Shown here: positions 44,349 through 56,397 of the stretch, in pieces
Numbering within the stretch: the stretch's first letter is position 1
Layout of the letters: every line of letters starts with the position of its first letter
From: Ascaphus truei
Taxonomy: Eukaryota > Chordata > Amphibia > Anura > Ascaphidae
Length of the DNA stretch: 64,000 bases
NCBI GenBank assembly: GCA_036426205.1
Contig: CM071568.1
Span: 116,984,311-117,048,310 of the forward strand
Reading direction: 5' to 3'
Program-made: the position numbers and the translations under genes
The notes under the pieces: model-generated
Database searches by the model: none
Told to the model about the DNA's origin: nothing
The model's input: the letters and a program-made list of their open reading frames with translations, nothing else

Positions 44349-45144
44349 TGTAGCCCTGGGTAGTTTTGGGGTTACATGCCTTTCTCCTCCTGTGCAATAA
44401 GCCCTGTTAAGGGCAGGTTTGCCAGGAGTAATCATGGGGGTTGCCCTCACACTCCTGTGCTGTGTAGTATCTGGTGAAGCTAATGTCATCAGGCTCTGTG
44501 TCCAATTACAGTGACACAGGGGTGGTGCCTATTGGAGCTATTTAGTGCACAGCATATCCTGTATTTAGTTAGTGTCTCACCCCACCTGAGTGAGACTGGT
44601 CTGACCCAGCAAACTGTCAAGGCTTTGGCAGCTTTTGTGGCCCTCCCTTAGGGAAGAGGTGTGGCAGGCTATTCCCCTTACTCCATCAGGGAGTAAGGGA
44701 AGAGCAAGGACAGCTTCTAGGGCCCTGACTCGGAGTGAGTGTTCAGGGACTTCCTTTGGGTTGGCAACCTGAGATGAGTGGCTAGAAGACCTGCCGCTAT
44801 GATGGGCAGTCTGCCAATGATGATGCTAATAAAGGATGCCAAAGATAAAGAACTCTTCTATCCTGATTGTGGAATCAATTGGGAAGAAGGTGCACAAAGA
44901 GGTTCTCTTTCAGAGACTCCTCCCTACTACACTGGGGGTCTGGAAGAGATGGAGGCGCTGTACCATGAGTGAGTATAACTCAGCACTACCTCATAAGCCA
45001 GTCCTGATGCCATCCCCCATACCATCGCGGGAGACTCAGGGATTCTGTAAGCCAGCAGGTGCACCACACTACACTTCATGTAACAGGGGTCAGTGTCCAC
45101 AGAAGGGGGTCAATATGAGATGGGCCCGGGCAAACACCGTTACA
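44349..45144 (+). mobile_element. LTR with Thr-like primer motif, inserted in the LINE
   Basis: TGTAGCCCTGGGTAG at the left, an AATAAAGGATG signal at about 44828, ATGGAGGCGCTG at 44950 and a right edge ACACCGTTACA. The segment after the primer-like word is leader. An imperfect CCTA/CTTA flank may be the target duplication. The LINE text continues on both sides. No open frame of note. Confidence 0.6.
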
Positions 45145-45501
45145 CTTATAATTCTGATACGATGCATCTGTCCCTTCTAACTTTAAGAATCTCAATGCCT
45201 ACCTCTTCTTTTCCATTTCCTCCCCTGCCTGTTTATTTAGTCACATTGGTTTAGACTTGTTTCTTTTACATTTATTATCCATGGGCACTGATAAGTGTGC
45301 TTTTCTAACAATGTTTTAAAGACTACCCAATTATCTTCCACGTGTTTTGCTACAAAAACATTATCCCAATGTATTCCTTGTAGATTATTCCTCAATTTAT
45401 TAAAAGCTGCATTTCTAAAGTTTAACGTCTTTGTTGAACACGTATAATATTTTTTTCAATTTCAAATTAGATCATGTTATGATCACTGTTTCCCGAAGGG
45501 G

Positions 45502-46295
45502 TGTTAGGATGTGCTCACCACAAACGAGACGGGACCGCGGTGCTGAGGTGGGATAGGAAATAACGCCACCCACAGCCACGAGGGCACGTCTTGATTGAAG
45601 AGTGGTCTGGGATTCCGGATCGGGGTAGGAGAGGTACGGTAGGTAGAGGGGCCGTTAGCCAAGTCCGGGGTAAGAGAGAGGGACGTTGTAGTTTACCGTA
45701 AGCCAGGATCGGGATGCCAGAGGTGCGGAGAGTCGTGTAGCTGTAAGCCGAGTTCGGGATGCCAGAGGTACAGGTAGACGTAGCGGAAGCCGGTTCAGTT
45801 CACGAGGAAGTCTGCGGAATAGACTAAGGAGGCAGAGAATGGTGAGAACAACTGGTTCTATGCTCAGCCAACGAGTCAGTGACTCTGCAGGGTATATATA
45901 GGAGAGAGGAACCAATAGCAGCGCAGCAAGGTAGGGGTGTGTGGAAAGGCCAGGTTACAGCAGGTATAGGTCCAGAAGGAGTCCCAGGGAAGGAGCCATA
46001 AAGCCCAGCAGCCTGGCTGAGTTTGGTGGTAGCCATCAAAAGAGGCGTTGTGCCTTTAAGAGGCGGGAGCGCCTCCGTTTGGCCGCGCCTCCGTGAGGCA
46101 GTACCATCGGCTGCGTGCGCGGACCCACGCCCTGCTCTGAGAGCAGAAGAGGAAGGAAGATGTGCGCGCGCGCGCATAGAGGGAACAGCTGACGGCGGCT
46201 TGCCTCCGGAGTCCACGTGTGCCGCGGGAGACCCAAATGGAGCTGCAGGTAAGTGAGGAGCACGCCGAGAGCGGCGTGGCTCCAGAATCCTCACA
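45502..46295 (-). mobile_element. Solo LTR (794 bp), minus strand
   Basis: TGTTAGGATGTGCTCACCAC at the left, CCAGAATCCTCACA at the right, with a perfect 5-bp duplication AGGGG (45497-45501 and 46296-46300). On the minus strand a GCTATTGGTTCC box and TATATATA (about 45890-45925) form a CCAAT/TATA promoter. Shares layout and AGGTGGGA, GGGATGCCAGA words with the solo LTR at 56398-57166. Confidence 0.85.
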
Positions 46296-46301
46296 AGGGG
46301 G

Positions 46302-47996
46302 AGGGCTAGGATATCTCTCCCAGCTGTCCAGGCCTGGCAGCAGCCCCACACAGCAGCCACCCGGCATCAGCAGCCGGCAGCTTTTTTCCTGCTCCTGCCT
46401 CAACTTCCAGCTGACAGGAGAGAGAACAAGAATCAGCACGAGAGCCGACTCCCTTAAAGACACAGAGGCCTATTCTATAAGCCTTTCTAAAAAAAAATCG
46501 CCCTGCCGTTTACGCCGCCTATTTTTTGAGTGTTGCTATCACGGTATTCTGAAAGTCTCGATTACCTGAGATAGCAAAATTCACAAAATGGGCGAGTAGC
46601 CGGCGACGTGATGATCGCCTCTCTCAAAAGGGCAAACTGGGTGATTTTTTTCAGCTGCTGAGAGAGCTGCACAGAGAGAGCCGGGAATCTCCGGAGCAGA
46701 ACCGCATTGATTTCAGGTCCGGGGGCCCCCTGGTTCCCTAGATATAGGCCCCATTATGGAGTGCCGGTACCTCCTATGCATTTTATTCCCACGGTCACCG
46801 GAGACCCCCCTGCTCATCTACACTAGTAATAAAATGTATTTTAAAACAGCTTCATTATATTAGCGGCTAGCCGTTATGGCAATGAAGGGGTTAAACATCA
46901 ATAGCCTGTTTCTTGGGGCAGAGGGGGTGGATGAAGGGGGTTGTAGTCCCAGGGTGGGTGGTTAGGCCTGCCTGGAAGGTTCCGAGAGGAGTTAACCCCT
47001 TCACTACCATAGTGATGGGAACAGCTATTGTAATGAAGGGGTTAACCAGTCCCGCTACCCCCCGGAAGGCCTAAACACAAACCCTTGGGCTACTACCCCC
47101 TTCACCCAATACATCTACCCCCAAGAAACAATAATAAACACAACAACGCTACTAACCACCTCCTCTACCCCCCAACAAAACCCCAGAACACATACTGTAC
47201 ATTCATGGACAAAATAACTGCTATCCAGATACGGATAATAGCTAATTTGCCCATTATAAAATCAAACATTAGGCAGCCAGCAAAAATAAAGTAAATAAAC
47301 CTTTCTACTTACCCCTGCCATCATGAAAGGCGTCCTCGTCAGCATACTCCAGGTCCATGTCATCTGATGCCAGCAAGAATACAAGAAAAAATACAATCTA
47401 ATGGCCCCTAATCCTTTAATCACCATAGCGGTTAATAACTGCTATAGTAATTAAGGGGTTAACCCACACTCACCCGCTACCCACCCGGGAAGCCTAGCCA
47501 CCCACCCCGGGACCACTATGCCCACCCTGTACCCATTGATTGGCACAGTGGTATATCAGACCCATATAATATGGGCATGATAAGCCACTATATCACTCAA
47601 TGGTCAACCTAATAAAAATAATTAAGGCCAAAAATACACAATAATCAAAGAAATACACAAGCACCTAAACACCCCAACAATAAAAGAACTAAAACGCCTC
47701 AACTACACATCAATTACATTAATCCATCAGTAAAACAGCAACATAATTACAATTATGTTATTCCAAAACATAAGAATACAAATAAATATACATCTATCCA
47801 ACCAATCAATTCAAGAAATAAAACCAGTAGCCAACAAAACATAAAATTAATAAACCAGTAGCCAACAAAACAAATAATACATTTAAAACTCTAACCAATA
47901 CTAAAATGTACTAAAAATAACCTACCCAAATTCAAAACAATTTAATGCAAACAATAAACAGAAATCGAAAAAATAGCAATCAATAGAAAACAGGCA
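46302..47996. repeat. Mixed repeat DNA with TTAACCCCTTC palindromes and a MITE piece
   Basis: 46680-46800 carries a copy of the 10271-type MITE (CTAGATATAGGCCCCATTAT, AGTGCCGGTACC). From 46840 the words GAAGGGGTTAA and TTAACCCCTTC occur repeatedly in both orientations (46885, 46995, 47035, 47455), so the region can fold extensively. AT-rich simple DNA follows to the LTR at 47997. No gene. Confidence 0.45.
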
Positions 47997-49525
47997 TGTG
48001 ACGGTGAAGGGGTTAACCAGGCTTATAATAAAGGTCAAACCCTCTTGGTTAACCCTGACCCGTGTTTTAGAGTCTTAGAGTGTCAGCTCTGGGACTCAGA
48101 TGTCAAAGATGTATTACTGCAACTGTATACTGATTTTGCGACATTAAAGAATTATGTGATTTTTGCCTTTACTGGGAAGCTGGTATCGGGAGATTTCTAG
48201 ACTGTAAGTTTCTGGGTGGGTTTGGCAGAGAAAGTCTTTGCAGAATGTGTCTATGTAGCAGGGTCCCGGTGTTAGGAGATACCCCAAAAGTTGTATCCGG
48301 AGATTGAGTGATATCTTCGGATACAGCAAGGCGCATTACTCCGCCAACCTCGGACCCTAGAAACGTTCTTACGACTCGCCACCAAAGTCCCTGCTGTAGC
48401 ATCTTCCAGACAAGGTAAACGGGTATGAAGGGGTTAAAATATATCTGCAGGTATAGGAGTCCTTAGTATAGCAGGGATTCCCCAGTATAGCAGAGGTACC
48501 CACATATATGCCCAGGTATCCTGAGCCTAGAGTAGGGTTTCAGGAAGGTGCTCAAGCTAAGGTTATAAAGATGAGCCTGTTTGCAGTGTTTTAAAACGTT
48601 TTAAAGTATTTTTCTCATGTGTGCCAGGAATGAGGCTAGTGAATGTAGGGAATATATACTCACTCTATTTATGACACCAGAATAGGAACTCATAACTTTT
48701 AGCACACAGAAGACAGGACACAATATATTTTATTAAATGGGTATAGTTTAATGTGTATATATATTGATAACCTGTAAATGAACTGTGGGATTTCGAAGTC
48801 ATGGCTACCAGGCTCGGTGCCTATGAGATGCCAGGAGGTGTGAACCTTTTGTTAGCAAGAAGGCTAACTGCAGCACCAATATCCTCAGTTCAAAGGGTCC
48901 CTGTGGCCTAGCCCCAGACTTAGTGGCATTGAGCTGGGGGGGTGGGGGGGGGGTTTGAATAGTGAGTGGGCAAGATGGCGTTTTGTGCACATGCTCTCTC
49001 ACTGTTCTGAAGGCAGAGGGGCCAGGTTTTATAAACCTGCAAAGTGTGTGAGTGGCGAGGGATGAAATTCCCACATCACTGGTTGGCGGGTACGCTGTGT
49101 GACAGCCTGTCCCGAAGTGTATAAGACAGCTTGTCACCCTCCCAGAACTCTCTCTGCTGTTGTTCTTTCTTGGGTGTTCCATGTGTTCCCAAGTGATTCC
49201 AGAAGTCCAATTTGCCATAAGGGCAAGAACGGGGTCGGACCGGGCCCAGAGACACCTTGCTGCGATTGCAAGGAGGAAGGCTGCAGGACTTTTAAACCGG
49301 AATGTTTTCTAAGTCCCCACTTCAGCACTGGACTGTTTTAAAGACTTTATTTCAACTAGGAAAGTCAGTTTGTCAACCCCAGTAGGTATATATTTTTCTG
49401 TCTATTGTAATTCAATGTGTGTTTGCTTGTTTCTATGGAATAAATTACAATTTATTTTACTTATTGGCTTTGCTCAATGATATGATCCCGGTATAAAGTT
49501 GTATTTTGCCTGGTCTCCCGTGACA
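47997..49525 (+). mobile_element. Long solo-type LTR (1,529 bp)
   Basis: TGTGACGGTGAAGG at the left and GGTCTCCCGTGACA at the right, flanked by AGGCA and AAGCA (one mismatch). Flanking DNA reads continuously across it. GGTTTTATAAACC near 49030 and GGAATAAATTAC near 49437 are candidates for TATA and polyadenylation signals. The LTR is about twice the length of the others here. Confidence 0.65.
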
Positions 49526-50214
49526 AAGCATTTGCCAAAAAATGCATTGGCTAGCACTGTATTTATCTGTACCCTAAAGGGGCACAGATTAATACAGTAT
49601 CAGTCAATGGGCAATCACAAACATACAAATAAATAAATACAAAGAAAAAACCTGCAAAAATACATTTACATACATTCAATATTTGACTTACCTTTAGAAG
49701 TCTTCACCCTCCGACTCCCGACGTATCTGGAACCTCTCGTACCGCGACGTCATCACTGGCAATCCATCTACATCCAACTTGAAGATCAGGAACAGGTAAC
49801 ACAAATCTACTTCAGTACCCAGGACATATTTGAAAACGAGAGGTAACTCTCAATATATTATTTCCTGTTGTAGAACCCCTAGGGACTACTATGTCATTTA
49901 AGGGGTTAAGGGCGTGAAGGAGTTAATTGGTTGGGCTCACACAGAGTAACGCCCCTCTCCCATGGTACAGAGTGACTTAGCAGGAAAGAAGTCACTAGCA
50001 CTGCATGCATGCTGACCACTCACGTCACCATCAGGGTATATATTATATATTGTACTCTTTGATAAAGTACATTTTTGTACGAAAGGCGTTGGAGAGCTTT
50101 TGTACCTCATTTTTAGTTATGTTTTCCCAATAAAGTCATTTTATAATTTTTTGACCCTTACTCCCTTGGCTGTGTGTTGCTCTTTTTGTTCTCTATATAT
50201 TGTGAGACTGAAGG
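49526..50214. other. No recognisable feature
   Basis: Continuation of the DNA left of the long LTR, then mixed sequence with no coding or element signature. Confidence 0.35.
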
Positions 50215-50222
50215 TTCTAGAA

Positions 50223-50516
50223 CAGGGGAGCACAAACTTTTTTCATTGCGCCCCCCTGCCGGCAGTTCCCCTCTCTCCGTGCCCGCCCCCCCCTCTCTGA
50301 CCTCGGCTCCGGCATCAGCGTCATTACGTCACGTTGCCATGGCGACGCATCTAAGAAGCCGCCGGAGCCAAGGTAAGTGCAGTTTACAGAGACCTTCGCC
50401 GCATCCCCGACACTTAATTTTAGTGCCTTCGGGAAGCACGTGGGAAACCCCGTGCCCCCCGCACACAATCTCGCACCCCCCCCCTGGGTGTGCGCCCACC
50501 AGTTTGCGCACCGCTG
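50223..50516. mobile_element. hAT-type MITE (294 bp) with perfect 8-bp duplication
   Basis: TTCTAGAA flanks both sides (50215-50222, 50517-50524). The left end CAGGGGAGCACAAACT is inverted at the right end (AGTTTGCGCACCGCTG). An 8-bp duplication and CAGNG ends are diagnostic of hAT. The diverged sister copy is at 4272. Interior is GC-rich, with no transposase. Confidence 0.92.
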
Positions 50517-51048
50517 TTCTAGAACATAGGTTCCTGGGAGTGACAGTTGGAGAAGTCACAGATGGTAATGTAAATAAGTTCCCATGTATAGTTAATGTAT
50601 AGCGATAATGTCCTGACCCTGTTTGTTGTTTTGTAGTTAGGGAAAGTGTCTGATCCAGTTAGCGTCTGTCGACATCAAAGTACAAATAAGAAGCCAATGT
50701 CCTATTGGGGTTACACAAGTAGTAGCCCTGGGACCTACAGCGGCCCTGCTGAGAGGCCCCCTGTTATCTCCGAAACAAAGTGCTTAAGAGAGGTACAAAG
50801 TACCTTCCACTGGGATAGTGATCCTGCAGTTCATAATAGTAAGGGTAACCTAAGATGGACCCTATTGATATAAAGAGTTACAACGCTAAGCAGAAGATGG
50901 CCACTAAAAATGACAGTACCAGAAACAAGCATAAGCACCTCCCTAGCATGAAAGAGTGTTACTCGAGAGACACACCTGTCTCCTGCACCAATCGTTCCTG
51001 CAGCAAGCATTCCTGACGCACCTCCTCTGACTTGTTCTTATTGGTTAC

Positions 51049-51598
51049 TGTAAGGTTAAAAATTGTATCTGTCTGTTCTGTTCCCTTCAGGGACTGAAAA
51101 GGTTAAAGCAGTATACTGTATGCCAGCTTTGTTTCTCTCAGGGACTAGAATAGTTACATATTTTAGCTTCAAGATTTAGACCAGCTATCTCAGGACATCT
51201 TACACGAGAAATAAAACCTCAAGCCTTGTGTGACCCCATTGATAACGGTTTGACCTGTATCCCTATTCTCAGCAGTAAAATGTTTAAGTTTTACAGGAAA
51301 GGCATTTTTAAAGGTAACATGTAAATTTAGATGTGTGATCTATATGTGGGAACTCAATTTGTAACAGGTGTACACGTTTTTTTGCTACTTGCTTTCCTGT
51401 ATAAATTGCCGCTCCGTTCAACTATTAAACAGTTGTGAGGAATCAGTATCCCGTGTGTTCCTGTCTTCACACTCCGGGCTCGTAACTATCATGTCTGAGA
51501 CCAGAAGCATATAGCAGAGCCGTGGAAAGCTCCCTGGGTAGAGTAAGGTTGCCTGCCCTAGGTCTGATCAGGTAGATTGGACCTAACAATATGGTGTA
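51049..51598 (+). mobile_element. ERV 5' LTR (550 bp)
   Basis: TGTAAGGTTAAAAATTG through GGTAGATTGGACCTAACA, repeated nearly unchanged in the 3' LTR. TATAAAT at 51400-51406 and ATTAAA at 51424-51429 mark promoter and a possible polyadenylation signal. TG...CA ends. Confidence 0.9.
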
Positions 51599-51601
51599 AG
51601 A

Positions 51602-51620
51602 CGTGGGATTTGCACAGAAA
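51602..51620 (+). other. ERV primer-binding site, tRNA-Leu-like
   Basis: TGGTGTAAGACGTGGGAT lies two to three bases after the LTR. It agrees at about 15 of 18 positions with the tRNA-Leu primer site as I remember it (TGGTGTCAGGAGTGGGAT). Confidence 0.55.
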
Positions 51621-51668
51621 GGGTGAGTAAAACGTATTTTATTGTTTCTCACCTTTCCTCTGCGAATC

Positions 51669-52635
51669 TGTAAGGAATCCACACCTCGGTTTACTGCTTA
51701 CCTTGCCTTACAGACCTGTGCAGTCCTGGAACACTCCCCATGATATATTCTGCAGCTGTGCAAGCTATTACTGCAGTCCCAGCTTGGGTTCAGTCATTAG
51801 AGCAATGCTCTCACATGCCCCTTTTGCTATAGGTTCGCTGACCTTTAAATACAGCTTTCCCACAATGCTTCTCTGCCGAGCATAATCCTTCATGGATGTT
51901 CACTGTGTTTGCCACAGCCATCTGTTCTTGGCCACCCTGTTGCTGTTTTCATGTTCATGTTGTTTGTTCCTAGTCCATGTTCCTAGCTCCTGGTTCCTGT
52001 GCTGAAGCGGTGGATCTCCAGCGTAACTTCAGCTTCCTGTTTCCTGAGACCTGCTGCCCTTCACATAGCAGAGGTCTGTCTCTGAGTCCTGAGGCCTGCT
52101 GCTCTCTCTCCATTGCGGAGGCCGTGTCCTGGTTCCTGTGCTGAAGCGGTGGATCTCCAGCGTAACTTCAGCTCCCTGTTTCCTGAGACCTGCTGCCCTT
52201 CCCAAAGCAGAGGTCTGTGGCTCTCTCTCCCCGCACAGGCTCGTTCTGGACTCCTGCGCTGAAGCATTGGTTTGCCAGTGCTGCCTGGCGGTGTGCCCAC
52301 TCCGGTTAGCCTTCTCCTTCCTGAGACCGGCGCCATGGGCCGTGGATGCCACTCGCGCAAACCACGTTCACGACCTGCAGCAATTTCGCTGAAGCAGGAA
52401 GACCTGCTTGATCTCCTGTTGCCGACTCCCTCCTTGGACTACGTTTACCATGATGTCTCCAATCCTGGCCCTGGCTCGTCCACTGACTACGCTGCTCTCT
52501 CCAGTCCCGACCCTGCTATGTATGACTACGAACTGCGCAATCCGGATCAGCCTGCGCGGTCTAAGGTCGATGCTTATACAACCCCACCTCAGCCATGCGG
52601 TCCGGTCCTGGTTTGTGGCGAGCACAACCGTGACA
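51669..52635 (+). mobile_element. Solo LTR (967 bp) nested in the ERV leader
   Basis: TGTAAGGAATCC to ACCGTGACA with a perfect 5-bp duplication GAATC (51664-51668, 52636-52640). Sister of 42191-43109, sharing the CCTGAGACC-rich repeats and the 3' open frame. Contains an internal duplication: TGAAGCGGTGGATCTCCAGC occurs at about 52001 and 52142. CTGACCTTTAAATAC near 51838 is TATA-like. Confidence 0.92.
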
Positions 52636-52637
52636 GA
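52335..52637 (+). CDS. Small ORF in the LTR 3' half, sister of 42811-43109
   Basis: MGRGCHSRKPRSRPAAI then VSNPGPGSSTDYAALSS and VLVCGEHNRD. Length and frame match the copy at 42.8 kb with roughly two thirds of residues the same. It may reflect constraint or simply common descent. See the sister entry. Confidence 0.35.
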
Positions 52638-52640
52638 ATC

Positions 52641-55600
52641 TAAAGAATCTAAATTTTATAGGGCAGAAGAATCGAGGGTTTAAGTCCCTGATTTATATAA
52701 CAAAGGGTTGGAGTCCCTGTTGTTTAATTGAAACGGACTGTATATGGTGTCTCAGATATGATGGTAATTTAGGTTAAGATAAGAATTGTATATTATTACA
52801 TACGCATAAAGTGTTAAGATTTATTTTCTGTATAAATTTATTATGGGCACGTCTGGAGGTAAGCCAGATGTTATTAAGTATAAAACTAACCTTATTGTAT
52901 GTTGTTAAGATAAAATTCCTTTATAAATTGTTTATGGGATTATAAGTATATGAAGAAATATACTGTAGTATGAGTTAAAAATATCCTTATGGATGGAAAG
53001 TGTTGCTTTACCATTTTTAAAATGTATATCCCCTGCCCCTATGGTATCGGGACAATTATTACCTCCATATGTTGCCCCCATTTACACCAGTTCTCAAACA
53101 CCCTGAGCCCCTTAACCCTTTCTGGGTCACAGGCACGGAGGCATTCTTCAATTAAGAAGTTTTTATGACTTCACTAAGAACCCGACTGAACAGCCCCTAG
53201 ACCACTCAATATTGAAATGCCTTTTACGCAGAGGAGGGGGAGGAGATGGACCCAAGGCAGAATTAACCTCTGTCAGGGACTGTTCACGGGACAGGGAACA
53301 GTCCAGGGGACAAATAAAATACAATCTGCCCCCCTCAGTTAGGCAAAAAGTTATGTTGAAGAAAAGAGAGTGTCGCGAAAATAAGATTACTCCAAATTAT
53401 ATTAATTACAAGGAAAATGAAGGGACTGTATCTAAATATTAAGTCATCTGTCCCTCTCCTCCTAGTTGCCTGCATGTATAAGCAGCTGTAGCCCCCACCT
53501 TTTTTTATCTTCAGTTATTTTTACACAGGGCATAGGAATGTTGTAGACAAAGATCGTGAAGAAAAAAAAAGACAAGAATTAGACAAGTTACAGAAATGGT
53601 ATTCTTTTTGTTAAAATGTTGTTAGTAAGTCAGCATAGCTCTTAGGAGAGATAAAGACAGAAAATATAATTTTTCCAATCTAATTTTGAGACATGCAAAC
53701 CCCGAATTATTTGTACCAGATTAATAGAGTATGAATGCATATTGAGTTGAATTAATAATATTTTCCCGTCTGGATTGAAAAGTTTAGGGAGTCTTATGTA
53801 TTGCAAAGCTGAGTGGAAAACAAGATTATAGTATGTATAAGGTTTCTTTTCTCTTAGAATGTTTTATTACATTTTCAGGCATGAATATGATAAAAAGGTT
53901 GATTGTATGAATAATCCCTGTGTGTGTGCTTTTAAGAATCTGAGTGAATTCTATCCATGTGAAAGTTTTATGTGCATTGAATAATAAGAATACCGGTTTA
54001 TTGAATGTATACAAAATTACTATCCAGGAACTTGCAAGTGCTTCTAAATTAAGAAAATAATTAATTGCTCATGTTGAAATTTAATTTTTAAAGGTGTACA
54101 CCCCCACTATAATATAAACTAATTAACACTAGGCAGAGGACAGTTTGGGTATCTGTGGAGAGAAAGAAGTATAAGAAAGGACGAATTACAGTCCGGTCAC
54201 TGGAATAATAAGGATGTTTATCGTACTGGCCAGGCGATTTATTTCCTTAACCAGAATTACAATTCTTTTCCTCTAAATTTCCACAGATAAGATCAGGTGA
54301 ATATGTTATATAGAAATAACAGGCAGAATATATTCTAGACACAAAGCAAACTAGAAGCTCAGTATTTTTAAATTAGTTTAAAAAAGTTAGTTATAATATG
54401 GGAAAAGAGAAGGATATTTTTATTAATATAGTTTGCAGGCAGGATCAAATGGTTTTGCATTGCTTTGTCTTGGTAATTTTTGTTTGTATTACTTTTGTTT
54501 CTTTTTGTGTGCAACCAGTAACTATAAACTGTTTAAAGTATATTTTAAGCCTATAATTTTTTCTTTAACAAAAATCCAATTAAATTTTTGAAAAGCAGCC
54601 GAAATTTATCCTGTATCAGTCTGTGGGAGGAGCTTCATATTTTGAGCTGTCCCAAATTGTATTGCAGGGTATGTTAAACTCCAGCAATTAACAGTTTATT
54701 TTTTTCTGTTCCGAAGTTTTGGCAGGATGCCCAGAAAGTTATTTCAGCTTGTTATATGGCTGGAGAGGACAAACAGTTCTAAACTGACTAATGTAGAGTT
54801 CAAATGAACATAGAACAGAAACATAGAATGGGCACTCTAAACACCTGGTGGGAGGGTAATGAAGGGGTTAAAACGTAAATTTTTATTATCCGTGTAAAAT
54901 AATGGGGATTAAAACGAATATTAAACGCTCAGATCCTACAGATGATTTTAATCAGTGTCTATTGTGTGAAACTAATGCAATTGTTTGAGTGTCTCATGTC
55001 CAGGTGCAGTCCTTCCAATTAGATGAAGATAAAGGTGACTGGCTTAAGCATATTCTATGCAAAAGCGCTTTTCATCTAAAGTGGAGATGCCCATTCCAGA
55101 TTCTACCCCGTCAGAGTATTTTTCCTGGATCCATGTTACACAAGTGCACCCACAGTCGCTTCAAATTAAACCTCAACACAGGAGGGAAGGCCTAAAGACA
55201 CAGCTGTTTTCAGTTGGTGTTTTGGGTCATAATAAAACCCGGCACTAACCAATGAGGGAGAAGAGTTCATAGACAGAAATCCGGACCTCAATATATGAAC
55301 TTTGAACTTTTTAATACATTTTTTAACAGGTTTTATTATGTTAATTACAATGTTTATTCTATTAGGTTTGTATAAGTAGTATACACACGAAGAAGGTAGG
55401 GTAGTAACAGGGATATTTTGTTTAATAATATTTCTTTTGTTTTATTGTCTTGTGTATAGCATATATGCACACCTTTTTGTTATATAATGGAATCCTGGTG
55501 AACAAAGCCCACATCTTATGTGCAATGTAACCCAATGTACTATCTATACCCAATAGGTTGCACCCCAGGAAGACGAGAATTATATTTAACCCCTTGGAAA

Positions 55601-56392
55601 AAGACAATATGTTATAAGATATTTGTAGAACTATATATATAAGAAATTGGTTACGAAGGGAGTAGAAATACGAGTTTGCCCTAGGGAAGTTATTCACTCT
55701 GTGATAGAAGGATAGATAGAGTATTACCCTGCAACTAGACCAGGTTATGTTATGGGAAAAGTGGTTCCAGTGATTAAAGGTAGAGATGAGGGTTGGGATT
55801 TATTGGGACTTGGTGGTTGGATTATTTCGCTGGGAGCAAAGCCAGTGAATGTTTTTGTATGTGTGTCTGTCCTACTCATTACTCTCTATGTATGTGTTAT
55901 GAACAGCAGAACTTTGGTCCAGAAGTGCGTTGCAGCCCCCACCGATGCTATGTCTCTTTTTGGTGATGAAGATGTCAGCAGTCCCCCAGAAGAAGAGACC
56001 GAAGAAGGAATCAACTGGGCTGATACAATGCCCAGAAAGAAATCAAGTTATGCACTATGGGACTATTTTTTGGGTCCGGCAAGACTGATATGGTTAACTG
56101 TTCTTTAAATAGACTGTCTCTAAAGGATAAGAGGGGGCTGAGAAGATTGGATGTGAGGAAGGTGGGGAGGTCACCCAAGAGCGTGTGTCAACCACAAGTA
56201 AAGGATCACAAGTCAGTCATTTTCTCTGTTCCGATATTCTGAGTAAATGTAGTATGTAAGATGTATGTGTTGTGCAGTCGCTCCTAGGAAATATTAACCC
56301 CCACCAACCCCCACTTATTCTTAGAAATAGAATTTGCCCGCTTTTCAAATAATGTCCACTCTACCTAAGCAAAGAATACGAGATTGAAGGGC
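52641..56392 (+). other. ERV internal region, coding capacity lost or unrecognised
   Basis: AT-rich and full of stops. One short frame at 53212-53442 is basic (RECRENKITPNY) and another at 55752-56108 is listed separately. The region 53450-55700 yields nothing that I can assign. The gag and pol genes would belong here. Confidence 0.45.
55752..56108 (+). CDS. ERV internal ORF with a hydrophobic segment, unassigned
   Basis: ATG-started frame of 118 codons with WDLLGLGGWIISLG, a strongly hydrophobic VFVCVSVLLITLYVCV near residues 36-51, an acidic stretch (DVSSPPEEETEEG) and RKKSS. A single membrane segment followed by a hydrophilic part might be the leader of an envelope protein or a decayed accessory protein. 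I see no retroviral family signature. Confidence 0.3.
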   Translation: MGKVVPVIKGRDEGWDLLGLGGWIISLGAKPVNVFVCVSVLLITLYVCVMNSRTLVQKCVAAPTDAMSLFGDEDVSSPPEEETEEGINWADTMPRKKSSYALWDYFLGPARLIWLTVL

Positions 56393-56397
56393 ATTGA

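Larger units (their letters stand above)
41312..46301 (-). mobile_element. CR1-type LINE carrying four later insertions
   Basis: The 3' end at 41312 (GTTACATAGTTACATAGTAG) is a LINE terminus that I remember as very common in frog genomes. Minus-strand coding pieces follow in correct order: C-terminal region (41367-42045), RT (43379-43603). The LINE is split by 42191-43109 (solo LTR), 43583-43809 (Tigger MITE), 44349-45144 (LTR) and 45502-46295 (solo LTR), and matches itself across each. The 5' end was not found. Confidence 0.75.

Noticed and set aside
45824..46569. Long frames on both strands (135-178 codons) that look like a GC-rich gene
   Set aside because: They lie inside a solo LTR with a perfect AGGGG duplication and have no domain pattern.
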